Shown: in pieces, positions 33,912 to 43,076 of the stretch
Layout: every line of letters starts with the position of its first letter
Numbering within the stretch: position 1 is the first letter of the stretch
DNA from: JAOAIV01 sp038849555
GTDB lineage: Archaea > Thermoproteota > Bathyarchaeia > Bathyarchaeales > Bathycorpusculaceae
DNA: 64,000 nt
Assembly (NCBI GenBank): GCA_038849555.1
Contig: JAWCMT010000001.1
Location: 62,001 to 126,000 of the forward strand
Direction: 5' to 3'
The notes under the pieces: generated by a model
The model's database searches: none
Seen by the model: only the letters and a program-made list of their open reading frames with translations
Told to the model about the DNA's origin: nothing
Position numbers and translations under genes: made by a program

Positions 33912-34715
33912 TCATTTGATTAGTCTCTTTTTCATCAAGTTTATGCTAAACAGAAACAAAGCTACTGTAACGACACTAAGCCATGCCAAGCTAAGCAGCA
34001 TAAAACCCTCAGCTCTGCCTAAGACTAATCCGCGGATAAGGTTTACCAGATGAGTCAGCGGCAGAAAAATTAGCGCAGCAGTCTCCACCATCGAGGGCAA
34101 CTGGGAAAGCGGGAAGAAGGTTCCGCTTAGCAGAAACATTGGCGTTATAAGCAGAAAAGAGGGATAATTGAAGAAGTCTATGTTGGGCGCAATCGCCGTG
34201 AAGCACATGGCTAAACATGCAAACAGCAAGCCTCCCAAAAGCGATACTAGAGGCACCAGAAGCGCAAGCGGGCTGGAAATTAAGCCGAAAGCCGCTATTA
34301 CAGCAAGCACTGTTGTGGAGTTTATGGCCGCGCGGGTGGCGCCCCAGAGCAACTCGCCAGCGATAACCTCTTCCACACTTACAGGCGTAGCGATTATTGC
34401 GTCGAAGGTTTTCTGGAAGTACATGCGTACGAAAGAGGCGTAGGTGCACTCGAAGAAGCCACCGTACATGGCAGAAATAGCCACCAGCGCAGGCGCAATG
34501 AAGTTGATATAGGGTACGCCTTCAACGGCTTGAATAAAGCCGCCCAAGCCTAAGCCTAATGCGACCAAGTAGAGGATTGGCTCTATAAGCGAAGGGAAAA
34601 AGTTGACTTTTATGGTTTTCATGAACACGTCAAAGTTTCGCCTCCAAACATGCCACACACGGTAAGTCAATTTCGGCAAGGCGAACTTGGCAGGTGAATC
34701 GGTTATTTTCGTCAA
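33912..34715 (-). CDS. ABC-2 type exporter permease
   Basis: 267 aa with six membrane helices of the NodJ/ABC-2 type. The motif stretch FQKTFDAIIATPVSVEEVIAGELLWG follows the second helix, and FLPLTHLVNLIRGLVLGRAE lies near the end. It overlaps its ATPase by 4 nt (ATGA). This is a second, separate ABC-2 exporter beside the DrrAB-like one; cargo unknown. Confidence 0.88.
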   Translation of the reverse strand: MTKITDSPAKFALPKLTYRVWHVWRRNFDVFMKTIKVNFFPSLIEPILYLVALGLGLGGFIQAVEGVPYINFIAPALVAISAMYGGFFECTYASFVRMYFQKTFDAIIATPVSVEEVIAGELLWGATRAAINSTTVLAVIAAFGLISSPLALLVPLVSLLGGLLFACLAMCFTAIAPNIDFFNYPSFLLITPMFLLSGTFFPLSQLPSMVETAALIFLPLTHLVNLIRGLVLGRAEGFMLLSLAWLSVVTVALFLFSINLMKKRLIK

Positions 34716-35635
34716 TCCCGCAGCCTCCTTCCAGTCAACTTTAGAAAAACATCTTCCAAGTTAGCGTTTCGAATTGTAACATTTGTTAGCGAGTTTCTTT
34801 CGAGAAAGCGCTCGAAAACACCGTGCGGTTGCATAGTGAACACGCGGATGCGGTCACCAAAGGCTTCAAAGCGGGCATCTGGAAACTCTGCTTTAAGCGT
34901 AAGCAATAATTTCTCATCGTTGTCTATTTCCAGCACTTCAGCGCCGATATGCCGTTTGACGAGTTCCGATGGGCTGCCTTGCTCGATGATTTTGCCGCTA
35001 TCCATAAGCAGCACCCTATCGCAAAGCGCCGCGGCTTCCTCCATGTAATGCGTAGTCAATATTATGGTAACGCCACGTTTTCGCAAACTACGCACTTCAT
35101 CCCAAACTATATGGCGTGCCTGCGGATCCAGCCCCGTAGTAGGCTCATCAAGAAGCAAAATTTGCGGCTCATTGATTAAAGCTCTGGCCAAAATTAGTCG
35201 GCGCTTCATGCCAGTAGATAACTCCGAGATAAGCACGTCTTGTTTTTCTTCTATTTGGAAAAATTTCAGCAGCTCTTTAGCGTGCTTTGTAGCTTCAGCC
35301 TTTGGAATATCAAAGTAGCGAGCGTAAACTTGAAGGTTTTTTATGACGGTAAAGTCCGGGTCCAAGTTGTCCTCTTGAGGCGCTACGCCAACTATGCACT
35401 TTATTTCGCGTGTCTGCGTAGAAACATTTAATCCCGCCACGTATAATTCGCCTTCTGTTAAGGGCCAGAAACCGTGGATCATCCTCACGGTTGTGGTTTT
35501 TCCAGCGCCGTTAGGTCCTAAGAAGCCAACACATTCGCCTTTGTAGATTTCAAAGTTTATGTGGTCCACTGCTGTGAAGTCGCCGAATTTTTTGGTTAAG
35601 TTGCGGGCTTTTATGAGAATTTCTGATGAGGCCAT
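34712..35635 (-). CDS. ABC-2 type exporter ATP-binding protein (NodI/DrrA-like)
   Basis: 307 aa. Walker A is GPNGAGKTTTVRMIHGF, the signature LSTGMKRRLILARALIN (STGM in place of SGGQ, as in the NodI group), Walker B LLLDEPTTGLDPQAR, then LTTHYMEEAAALCDR. The C-terminal 80 residues form the DrrA-type extension ending LEDVFLKLTGRRLRD. The start is the ATG at 35635 behind GAAAGG; a TTG at 35665 is in frame. Partner of the permease at 33912. Confidence 0.9.
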   Translation of the reverse strand: MASSEILIKARNLTKKFGDFTAVDHINFEIYKGECVGFLGPNGAGKTTTVRMIHGFWPLTEGELYVAGLNVSTQTREIKCIVGVAPQEDNLDPDFTVIKNLQVYARYFDIPKAEATKHAKELLKFFQIEEKQDVLISELSTGMKRRLILARALINEPQILLLDEPTTGLDPQARHIVWDEVRSLRKRGVTIILTTHYMEEAAALCDRVLLMDSGKIIEQGSPSELVKRHIGAEVLEIDNDEKLLLTLKAEFPDARFEAFGDRIRVFTMQPHGVFERFLERNSLTNVTIRNANLEDVFLKLTGRRLRD

Positions 35636-35716
35636 GCGCCTTTCAGAGCTATTCACAGCAAACAAGAACTTAAGACTACCTCTTCAAAGAAAGCACGCTG
35701 GTGGATGGCACTATGT

Positions 35717-36041
35717 CTAATTACTCTTTATTCTTTTTCCGCATTCATAACAGAAAACAGCGCTGCTNNNNNNNNNNGCCGCAATTAGGGCAGGCCACAA
35801 GCTCTCTTTGAAGCGGCTTCTTGATGTTTTCGCTTGCAGTTTGAAACGCTTCGCTGATTTCCTTGGCGGCTACGGCAAAAGCCTTCTCCAGCTCTTGGCT
35901 CATCTTATTAAATGCTTCTTTCAATTCATCTGAAACAGGCGGCGTTACCGTTTCTACAGTCCTTACTGCTTTCACGCCGCAATTGGGGCAAAAAATAGCG
36001 TCTTTAGGAAGTCTAACACCACAATTTGAACAATAAACCAT
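35717..36041 (-). CDS. double zinc-ribbon helical protein (interrupted by a gap)
   Basis: A protein of about 105 residues. An N-terminal zinc ribbon (CSNCG...CPNCG, about 3-22) leads to an acidic/basic amphipathic helix region (about 35-80; KEAFNKMSQELEKAFAVAAK). A second ribbon, CPNCG then CYECGKRIKSN at the end, follows. Ten Ns (35768-35777) break the frame; past the gap the sensible frame gives SSAVFCYECG and stops at 35717. The true gap length must be a multiple of three. The start is the ATG at 36041 behind GTGGAG. Function unknown. Confidence 0.62.
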
Positions 36042-36287
36042 AAACACTCCACGCATCCATCAAGTGCGGAGCGAGAGATTTAAGTCTTATTAGCAATACG
36101 TGATTATGAGTTAATTCTGAAAAACTTTTAATAACTTCTTGCCAGAGACAAGCAAGCTAACAAGAAAAAGGGGAGAGAGCGACAATAAACAATATGGGAA
36201 AAGAAATTCGGTTAATGTTGCTCACTTCTCAATTAATGCATAGATTTTTTATGCATAAAAACTTGTCAACTAATTGAAGGTATAGAC

Positions 36288-37223
36288 ATGCCGGAGAAAG
36301 ATGAACCTAAGAAAGAGCGCCCAAAAATTTCATTGCGAATAGGAGAAGTTCAAATTGAAATGGAAGGCACTCATGACGAAATTGCCAAGCTAATGGGAAA
36401 AGATTTGCTCGAGTTCACAAAAGGATTGCAGGAGCAAAAAAAGCCGCTAGCGCCCTCAACCTCGATTACGATTCAAGCGGCCAGCAAAGCTCCAGAAAGC
36501 ACTCCGAAAACTTTAGAAGCCACGCCAAAAGCGCCGCCTGCGAAGCCTTCCACAACCGAAGTTTCCGCTCAACCGCCGACCACGACCACAGTGACAAAGA
36601 CATTCGACAAAAAGCCCCCGAAGAGAACCATCGGCAAAACAATAGTCATAGCCTTGGGATTGATGTGCATTATTCTTGCCGCCAGCTTAATTGGCGCACT
36701 GGCGGTTTACATACCAATGACAAGCTCTTTGGAAGCGCAAATAGCTGAAAAAGACAACACAATTTTATCTTTGAACACGCAAATTTTGACCTTAAACGGG
36801 CAAATTGCATCCTTAAACTCGCAGGTTTCAACTCTTCAAGAACAACTCAATCAAACTAACACAAGCATGGCGGCGCTACAGTCGGCTATAATGACATATC
36901 GCAGCATACTCTACCTTAACGAGTCGCAGTATCTATTTTCCGCTCGAACCATAACTCAAGAGGCAAACACAACCACCATCGCCTATGAAGGCGAATTAAT
37001 ATATGCAGGGTATATTTCCATCGGCGTTGAATCAAACAGCACCACAACTTACGTCCGCGTAGTTTACTCCTACTCTGAAGTTTACTGCGACTACAACGTA
37101 ACGGTGGGAACAAAAGGCACAGCAGCCTTTCCCGTGTTACCAGGCCCAATCCAGATTATGGTGGGCAACACAGAAAACGAGAACATAGTAACGGCTACGT
37201 TGACAGCACGCTACCGCTACTAA
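36288..37223 (+). CDS. single-pass membrane protein with IGE-type cytoplasmic domain
   Basis: 311 aa. The N-terminal domain (about 12-50; ISLRIGEVQIEMEGTHDEIA) is like that of the winged-helix protein at 24570. A Pro/Thr-rich linker (about 55-115), one membrane helix (about 120-145), a coiled coil (about 148-195; LNTQILTLNGQIASLNSQV) and an extracytoplasmic beta domain with many Asn-x-Thr/Ser sites follow. It may pass signals across the membrane. ATG at 36288; AT-rich promoter TTTTTTATGCATAAAA at about 36244-36260. Confidence 0.68.
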   Translation: MPEKDEPKKERPKISLRIGEVQIEMEGTHDEIAKLMGKDLLEFTKGLQEQKKPLAPSTSITIQAASKAPESTPKTLEATPKAPPAKPSTTEVSAQPPTTTTVTKTFDKKPPKRTIGKTIVIALGLMCIILAASLIGALAVYIPMTSSLEAQIAEKDNTILSLNTQILTLNGQIASLNSQVSTLQEQLNQTNTSMAALQSAIMTYRSILYLNESQYLFSARTITQEANTTTIAYEGELIYAGYISIGVESNSTTTYVRVVYSYSEVYCDYNVTVGTKGTAAFPVLPGPIQIMVGNTENENIVTATLTARYRY

Positions 37224-37402
37224 CTGCGCATACTCCCATTTTTGATTATTAACAAACCACAGCCACACTCAATTACTGCTGACCACCATTTCTCGAGCAA
37301 AACAACGAAAAAAGCCAAACCCTACAGCCTAAAAAGAGAAGTTTTTCATGCAACAGCGGCTTCGGTGAATCGCTAGCTGCAGCCATAGAAAGGACTATAT
37401 TA

Positions 37403-38770
37403 TTATGGTTCTATGTGGACTGTAACCACTGTATTACTAAACCGCTCTTTGATTGCATGCTCAATGCGTGACGCAGTGGAATGCGCCTTCTCCAGCGGCA
37501 CCTTCTTTGCGAAGCAGCAATCCAAATTGACGTAAACCTTGCCCTCCGCGCCATACGTCACTACGCGTTTCACATAAAACTCGTGTTCAGCTTGCTCAGC
37601 CAACGTTTGAATTATATCCCACAGCTCCTTTTCCTCTATTTTCTGCACATGAGTTTCTGAGCCGGAGGGCTCCACATGAACCGACACGTGCTCAAGCTGC
37701 TTTATCCCCTCGTGAATACGTCGCTCGATTTCCTCAGCGATTTTATGGGCTTCCTCCACCGACAACTGTGGGTCGACATACGCGTGAAGCGTCACGTAAA
37801 GCTTGCCGCCAGCATATACCGTTGCTACATCATGCACTTCGCTCACGCCATCAACCATTGCCAGCTGCTCTATGTGCTGCTTCATGCTTTCTTCTTCTTC
37901 TGAAGGCTCGATGTGAATTGCTATGGTAATGTTTCCAAACCGTTTTTTCAAGTCTTCCTCGATTTCAGAAGCCAAGCCATGGGCTTTATCAAGGCTCATT
38001 AGGCTGGAAACCTGAAGCGCGCACTCGGCAAAAATTTTTGAGCCCACTTTTCGCACCTTGAGGTCTCGGCAGCCGCGAACGCCCTCATGTGCTGAGATTT
38101 CCAGTCTTATCTGCTGAACAAGCCCCTCTGATGCGGCGTCGCTTAGTTCTCGTATACTGCTTCGCGCAAGCTTAACGCTCATGTAGCTGAGCAAGGAGCC
38201 CAGCACTATTGATGACACCGAATCGCCCTGATTAAAGCCGACTATGGCTAAGCCGAACCCGAGAAAGGCAATCACTGTAGAGCTCAAATCAGCTAAGGCA
38301 TGGTAAAATCCCGCTTTAACCGTGCTACTTTCGCTGCCAGTAGCCTTCCTAAAAATAACCATCCGCAAAATATCTATTGAGAAGGTGTAGCCTATGGCAA
38401 TGAAGCCCAAAAAGCCAAAGTCAGCATTCACTCCCTCACCTTGAAGCAACTTCGCAATGGCCTCATAAATTACGAAGACGCTAACGCCCACAAGCACGAT
38501 GCTGCCTAACAAGCCGCCTATAGACTCGAACTTTTCATGCCCGTAAGTGTGCTCTTCATCAGGCGGCTTAAGCGACGCTTTAGTAGCCAAGTAAAGCATA
38601 ACACCCGCCATAACATCGAGCACGGCATGTAGCCCATCGCTGAGAATCGCTAAGCTGGACGCGAGCAAACCCAAAAGAACCTCAACAACAACCACGCTGG
38701 CTATGGCAATGGTAGAAAATTTAAGGGCGCCAAGCTTGTAGGCGCCTTCTGAAGTAGCGGGCATCAACAA
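37403..38770 (-). CDS. cation diffusion facilitator with three tandem C-terminal domains
   Basis: 455 aa. A divalent-metal/H+ antiporter, pumping Zn, Mn or Fe outward. Metal-site motifs are LSDGLHAVLDVMAG (HxxxD, TM2) and GFYHALADLSS (HxxxD, TM5), both intact, within about six membrane helices (1-200). Where most CDFs have one cytoplasmic dimerisation domain, this one has three (about 220-290, 298-368 and 388-455). Each ends in V.VHIEP or a close variant and has an AH..A..IE helix. More metal-sensing sites are possible. Monocistronic. Confidence 0.9.
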   Translation of the reverse strand: MLMPATSEGAYKLGALKFSTIAIASVVVVEVLLGLLASSLAILSDGLHAVLDVMAGVMLYLATKASLKPPDEEHTYGHEKFESIGGLLGSIVLVGVSVFVIYEAIAKLLQGEGVNADFGFLGFIAIGYTFSIDILRMVIFRKATGSESSTVKAGFYHALADLSSTVIAFLGFGLAIVGFNQGDSVSSIVLGSLLSYMSVKLARSSIRELSDAASEGLVQQIRLEISAHEGVRGCRDLKVRKVGSKIFAECALQVSSLMSLDKAHGLASEIEEDLKKRFGNITIAIHIEPSEEEESMKQHIEQLAMVDGVSEVHDVATVYAGGKLYVTLHAYVDPQLSVEEAHKIAEEIERRIHEGIKQLEHVSVHVEPSGSETHVQKIEEKELWDIIQTLAEQAEHEFYVKRVVTYGAEGKVYVNLDCCFAKKVPLEKAHSTASRIEHAIKERFSNTVVTVHIEP

Positions 38771-38966
38771 TCAGGCTATATGCTCAGAGCACGGGCGATT
38801 TAAAAATTACGGGCACTTCACGGGGAATTATTCTTCAAAAACAGGCAGTACAAGTTTTCCTTCCGAAAAGCATAATGCACTGCAACCTTTGGACAAAATT
38901 TTTAAGGCAAATGCATACAAAACAGTTAACCGCGATTTGAATCGCAAAAATAAAGGAGAAGGGAGA

Positions 38967-40427
38967 ATGGCAATCTCACATAAGAGTGTTGCTGCTGCAT
39001 TTTCCTTGCTTCTGCTGCTTGCTATGACTGCTTCGCTGTTTCTCTTGCCCGTAAGAAGCCAAATTCTCTGGGAAGGCCACTCAAAATCATACGCGTTCAT
39101 TGGCGCCGTACCCAATCCCGCATACGTTGGCGAAGAGGTATTACTTCACATTGGAATTACCCAGCAACTGCAGATTACACAAGACAGCTGGACAGGCTTA
39201 ACTGTCACAGTAACAAAGCCTGACGGATCAACCGAAACCCTTGGTCCATTCAAGACTGACTCTACAGGCGGCACAGGATACGTATACATACCAGACAAAC
39301 CAGGAACATACAAGCTTCAAACACACTTCCCAGCACAATGGTACAACTTCAGTCAAGTTGACATGTTCACGGGGCAAAGACAAACCGTAAACATATACTA
39401 TCAAGCCGACGACAGCCCAATACTTGAACTCGAAGTGCTAGAGGGCACTCCAACTTACTGGCCTGGTGTTCCACTACCAACAGAATACTGGACACGCCCA
39501 ATAGACAGCCAAAACCGTGAGTGGGCAGTAATCTCGGGAAGCTGGCTTGACCCCGGAGGCATCTATGGACAACAAGAAGCCAAATACCAAGAAGACGCGC
39601 CAGAAACAGCACACGTGCTCTGGCAAAAACCGCTACAAATAGGCGGCTTAGCTGGAGGGGAGCTTTCAGAGCCCGCAGCCATATTTCCAGGCGACGCGTA
39701 CGAAGGCAAATGGAGCAACAGCCTAGTCATAATGGGCGTTCTTATATACCAAAAGTTTGATAGCGTCGGAGGCAACGCCGTCAACAACTGGGTCGTTGCT
39801 GTTGACATACACACCGGTGAAACATTATGGGAGAAAGAGCTTAAAAACCCAAATGGAAGCCGCGTAACACCCTTGTTTGGTCAAGTGATGTACTGGAAGA
39901 GCTTTAACACACAGGGGGTTCATGCATATTTGTGGGCAGGTGTTTCCGGCGGTTTCTTCGGCGCGGCGCCAACTACATGGGAGGCATTTGACCCCTATAC
40001 TGGCCGATGGCTATTCACCTTTAGAAACGTGCCAAGCGGCAACCGTTTGCGCGGACCCAACGGCGAGATCATCATTTACACTGTTAACCTGCAGAGAGGC
40101 TACATGACAGTCTGGAATTCCACCGCAGTTATCAGCGCTTATTGGGGTACAACTGAGAACAGCCCAATGTTCGGTTCATGGCAACCGCAAGGCAAAACCA
40201 TCGATGCTACAGGAGCCGTTCCCGTAACTTCGGCAACTCCATTTGGATTGAACGGGTATCAGAAGAACATCACCATACCAACAGGCTTACCGGGAAGCGT
40301 TTCTTACGTATTTCTTGATGATACTGTATTCGGTTACTATCGAGGCGACACTATAGGCACATTCGGCACAATATCATACAACGATCCCCCATTCACTATA
40401 TGGGCATTTGACGCGAAAACAGGCTAA
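38967..40427 (+). CDS. secreted PQQ-repeat beta-propeller protein, N-terminal part
   Basis: 486 codons to an in-frame TAA. ATG at 38967 behind GGAGAAGGGAG; signal peptide FSLLLLLAMTASLFLLPVRS. A beta-sandwich domain (about 35-150) is followed by PQQ-like propeller blades (VVAVDIHTGETLWEKEL; FDPYTGRWLFTFRNV). The TAA (40425-40427) falls inside a blade, after WAFDAKTG, and the same frame continues at once with LKFRETH. A single CAA-to-TAA change would explain it. The full protein would be about 860 aa with a C-terminal anchor. Confidence 0.8.
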   Translation: MAISHKSVAAAFSLLLLLAMTASLFLLPVRSQILWEGHSKSYAFIGAVPNPAYVGEEVLLHIGITQQLQITQDSWTGLTVTVTKPDGSTETLGPFKTDSTGGTGYVYIPDKPGTYKLQTHFPAQWYNFSQVDMFTGQRQTVNIYYQADDSPILELEVLEGTPTYWPGVPLPTEYWTRPIDSQNREWAVISGSWLDPGGIYGQQEAKYQEDAPETAHVLWQKPLQIGGLAGGELSEPAAIFPGDAYEGKWSNSLVIMGVLIYQKFDSVGGNAVNNWVVAVDIHTGETLWEKELKNPNGSRVTPLFGQVMYWKSFNTQGVHAYLWAGVSGGFFGAAPTTWEAFDPYTGRWLFTFRNVPSGNRLRGPNGEIIIYTVNLQRGYMTVWNSTAVISAYWGTTENSPMFGSWQPQGKTIDATGAVPVTSATPFGLNGYQKNITIPTGLPGSVSYVFLDDTVFGYYRGDTIGTFGTISYNDPPFTIWAFDAKTG

Positions 40428-41552
40428 TTGAAATTCCGCGAAACACACGCGGCTCCACCTGGCAATGTGTCCATATCAGTTGCCGCGGCAAGCGCTGAAG
40501 ACCGTGTAGTGGCTATATGGTGCAAGGAACTATGCCAATTCTGGGCATACAGCCTTGACACAGGCAAACTTCTCTGGGGCCCAACCGAGCCACAGCATTA
40601 TCTGGACATCTACGCGATGTATCCAACAATCAAGTATGGAATACTCTATTCAAACGGCATGAGCGGAATAATGTACGCATATAACGCCACAACAGGAAAA
40701 CTACTTTGGACATACACATATCCTGACCCATACAGAGAGACGCTCTGGTCAAATTACTGGTCATCACTACGCCCACGTATAATCGCTGACGGAAAAATCT
40801 ACCTCGGCCAAAGCGAACACTCCGTCAACCAGCCACAACCACGCGGTGCACCATTCGTCTGCTTGAATGCAACCACAGGCGAGGTGATATGGTCAATTTA
40901 CGGTATGTTCCGTCAAACCGACTGGGGAGGACCCGCCGTTATGGGCGATAGCATCATCGCAACAATGGATACATACAACCAGATGATATACGCCATTGGC
41001 AAAGGACCAAGCAAGACCACTGTTACAGCGTCTCCGAAAGTTTCTGTACATGGCAACAAAGTCCTCGTAGAAGGCACCGTCACCGACATCTCGCCTGCCA
41101 CCGAGGATATCGGCATTCAAAAGCGGTTCCCGAACGGCGTGCCCGCCGTGGCGGACGATTCCATGAGCGACTGGATGCTCTATGTCTACAAGCAATGGGC
41201 ATGTCCCGCTAATGTCAAAGGCGTTGAAGTCATCATCGAGGTGCTTGACCCGAACAATAATTACTATGAAGTTGCCCGAGCCACAAGCGACGGCAGCGGC
41301 TTCTACAGCGCAACATTCGACCCGCCAGTACCAGGCAAATACACAATCATCGCAAAGTTCGCGGGCTCTAAGGCGTACTACGGTTCGCATGCTGAAACGG
41401 CGGTATTCGTTGAAGAGGCTCCTGCGGCACCTAAAGCTACACCAACACCCGCGTCAATGACAGACATGTACGTGATGGGTTTTGGCATAGGCATGATCGT
41501 AACCATCATTGTAGTCGGCTTACTGCTCTATTTGCTTCTTAGAAAAAGATGA
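40428..41552 (+). CDS. PQQ-repeat propeller protein, C-terminal part after in-frame stop
   Basis: 374 codons in the same frame as the preceding piece. The propeller blades continue (FWAYSLDTGKLLWGPTEP; YAYNATTGKLLWTYTY; CLNATTGEVIWSIYGM). An Ig/CARDB-like domain (about 200-325) comes next, with a Pro/Thr linker and one membrane helix (MGFGIGMIVTIIVVGLLLYL) plus LLRKR tail. It has no ribosome site or signal peptide of its own, so it is the second half of one interrupted gene, or is reached by stop-codon readthrough. Confidence 0.72.
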   Translation: MKFRETHAAPPGNVSISVAAASAEDRVVAIWCKELCQFWAYSLDTGKLLWGPTEPQHYLDIYAMYPTIKYGILYSNGMSGIMYAYNATTGKLLWTYTYPDPYRETLWSNYWSSLRPRIIADGKIYLGQSEHSVNQPQPRGAPFVCLNATTGEVIWSIYGMFRQTDWGGPAVMGDSIIATMDTYNQMIYAIGKGPSKTTVTASPKVSVHGNKVLVEGTVTDISPATEDIGIQKRFPNGVPAVADDSMSDWMLYVYKQWACPANVKGVEVIIEVLDPNNNYYEVARATSDGSGFYSATFDPPVPGKYTIIAKFAGSKAYYGSHAETAVFVEEAPAAPKATPTPASMTDMYVMGFGIGMIVTIIVVGLLLYLLLRKR

Positions 41553-41646
41553 GTAAAGCAGCAGAAAACGCATAAACTTTCCCTTTTTCTTTTCTGTTTC
41601 TTAACCTATTGTGCAGAAAATACTGCTGAGGATGTTGCGGTAGATT

Positions 41647-41892
41647 TCATTCGTTAGGCAAATGGTTGCTTTGCGCCTTGGTTTTCCATCTGAACGATAG
41701 CAGTAGCAACAAAGTTACCAGCGCTATAAATAGCCCGCCGAATATTGAGAGAGGTATCCTAAAGATGAGTTCTCCGTGTAGAACCCTGTTTGAAGGAAGA
41801 GCAAGCGCATACGAGGCGATAAAGATGGCGAAAAATACTGCGCCTATTCCCTGCGTCAAAAACATGAGCATGACAAGCGGGTTCCTCTTCAA
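41647..41892 (-). CDS. small two-helix membrane protein, unknown
   Basis: 81 residues, start TTG at 41892 behind AGAGAGG. Two membrane helices (LMFLTQGIGAVFFAIFIASYAL; IFGGLFIALVTLLLLLSF) and a basic C-terminus. CTTATAAAG (about 41934-41942) is a fitting TATA box for this start. The frame stays open 54 nt upstream with coding-like sequence (IEAYREAAQ) but without a start codon. No family recognised. Confidence 0.55.
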   Translation of the reverse strand: MKRNPLVMLMFLTQGIGAVFFAIFIASYALALPSNRVLHGELIFRIPLSIFGGLFIALVTLLLLLSFRWKTKAQSNHLPNE

Positions 41893-42100
41893 CTGTGCAG
41901 CCTCTCTATACGCTTCAATATTCCCTAATTTCTTTATAAGGTTGTTCTTTTAGGATGACACTTGGAAAACCGCAATTATAATATACTCAACAGTTGCAAA
42001 ATCAAGTCTAAAGAGGATGGGCTGAAAAATAAACGAAGCAAACCGCCAGCTACCGTTAAAACTTGGATTTTTACTGGTTTCCCTTTCCTGGTTTGCCTAC

Positions 42101-42940
42101 ATGCTCTACGAATTCGCTAATGGCATAATCAACAGAGGCCCCCTCGAAGTCTTCTTCATCCTAATAACCGACGTGCCAGGCTGCATCGGCCTCGGCTTCA
42201 GAACAGCCGCAGCATTCATCGCCGTTGTCATCGGCCTATTCTACATCGTAAAAAAAGACTTATCAAAGCCAGAATTGCTGATGGCGCTTCGGCTGGTTGT
42301 GCTCTTTGAGGCAGGCTACTGGTTCCTAAGCTTCTTCATGTCAGGCATCTGGGGGCTCGCAGCCTTTGCGGATCCATCCATAGGTTTCGGCGGGATAATG
42401 CTGATGACGGTCATGAACACGTTACCTTGCTTCGTGCAGTCAATAGGCCTCGTCAGCGTACTAATCAAGCTATTTCTGGCGTTATCTCCAAACAAGCCAG
42501 CGAAGAACGCCATAAAATGGGGGCTAATTACCGGCGCCTTCTATGTTTTCGTTTTCTGGCTGAACAATACGGGCATGTGGATAGCCGCGCTAGTTGAAAA
42601 AGGCGCAGACTACATCCTGCTTTATCCTAGTAACATGTTCAGCTTTCTCTTCTCCACAGTAGGCCTTTATCTTCTGGCGCTTTACACGGCGTACTTCGCA
42701 AAGAAATCCATGCGTGCTGAATCCATAGAAATGATAAACTTACACACTGTAGGCGCCATCGTAACTCTTGTCGGCTTGTATTTCTGCGTTAACTACGTCA
42801 TGTGGATTTTCCTTGGCAGCGTCGGCGGATGGGGCTCTTGGTACGCATGGATCCTAGGGCATAATCTTGACTTGTGGGCTATGGCGCTGCCCTTTATCGG
42901 ATTGCCGTTGCTATTTCAACCTAAAGTAAACAGAAACTAG
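42101..42940 (+). CDS. polytopic membrane protein, unknown; upstream start disrupted
   Basis: 279 aa from the first usable ATG; seven or so membrane helices, no charged signature motifs. The natural start seems to lie earlier. An ATG at 42017 directly behind AAAGAGG is in the same frame, and the sequence after it (KINEANRQLPLKLGFLLVSL, then SWFAYM) clearly continues the first membrane helix. However, codon 3 is TGA (42023-42025). One TGG-to-TGA change would explain this. TTATAATATA at about 41975-41985 is a good TATA box for the 42017 start. Confidence 0.65.
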   Translation: MLYEFANGIINRGPLEVFFILITDVPGCIGLGFRTAAAFIAVVIGLFYIVKKDLSKPELLMALRLVVLFEAGYWFLSFFMSGIWGLAAFADPSIGFGGIMLMTVMNTLPCFVQSIGLVSVLIKLFLALSPNKPAKNAIKWGLITGAFYVFVFWLNNTGMWIAALVEKGADYILLYPSNMFSFLFSTVGLYLLALYTAYFAKKSMRAESIEMINLHTVGAIVTLVGLYFCVNYVMWIFLGSVGGWGSWYAWILGHNLDLWAMALPFIGLPLLFQPKVNRN

Positions 42941-43076
42941 GTAGATGCAAATGCCTTTAGGGGCATGCGCATAAAAGGCTGGTTGTAAGCGTGAAATTTT
43001 TCAACTTTGCCAATAGTGGTTAAATAAGAGACTTTTCACCTAAATAATACGCGCCAAGTTGAGGCAAAGGGCCGCG

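Noticed and set aside
42023..42025. TGA as selenocysteine or as Trp codon
   Set aside because: TGA is used as an ordinary stop elsewhere in the window (for example hom and the kleisin-like gene), and no SECIS-like hairpin or selenoprotein family is apparent.
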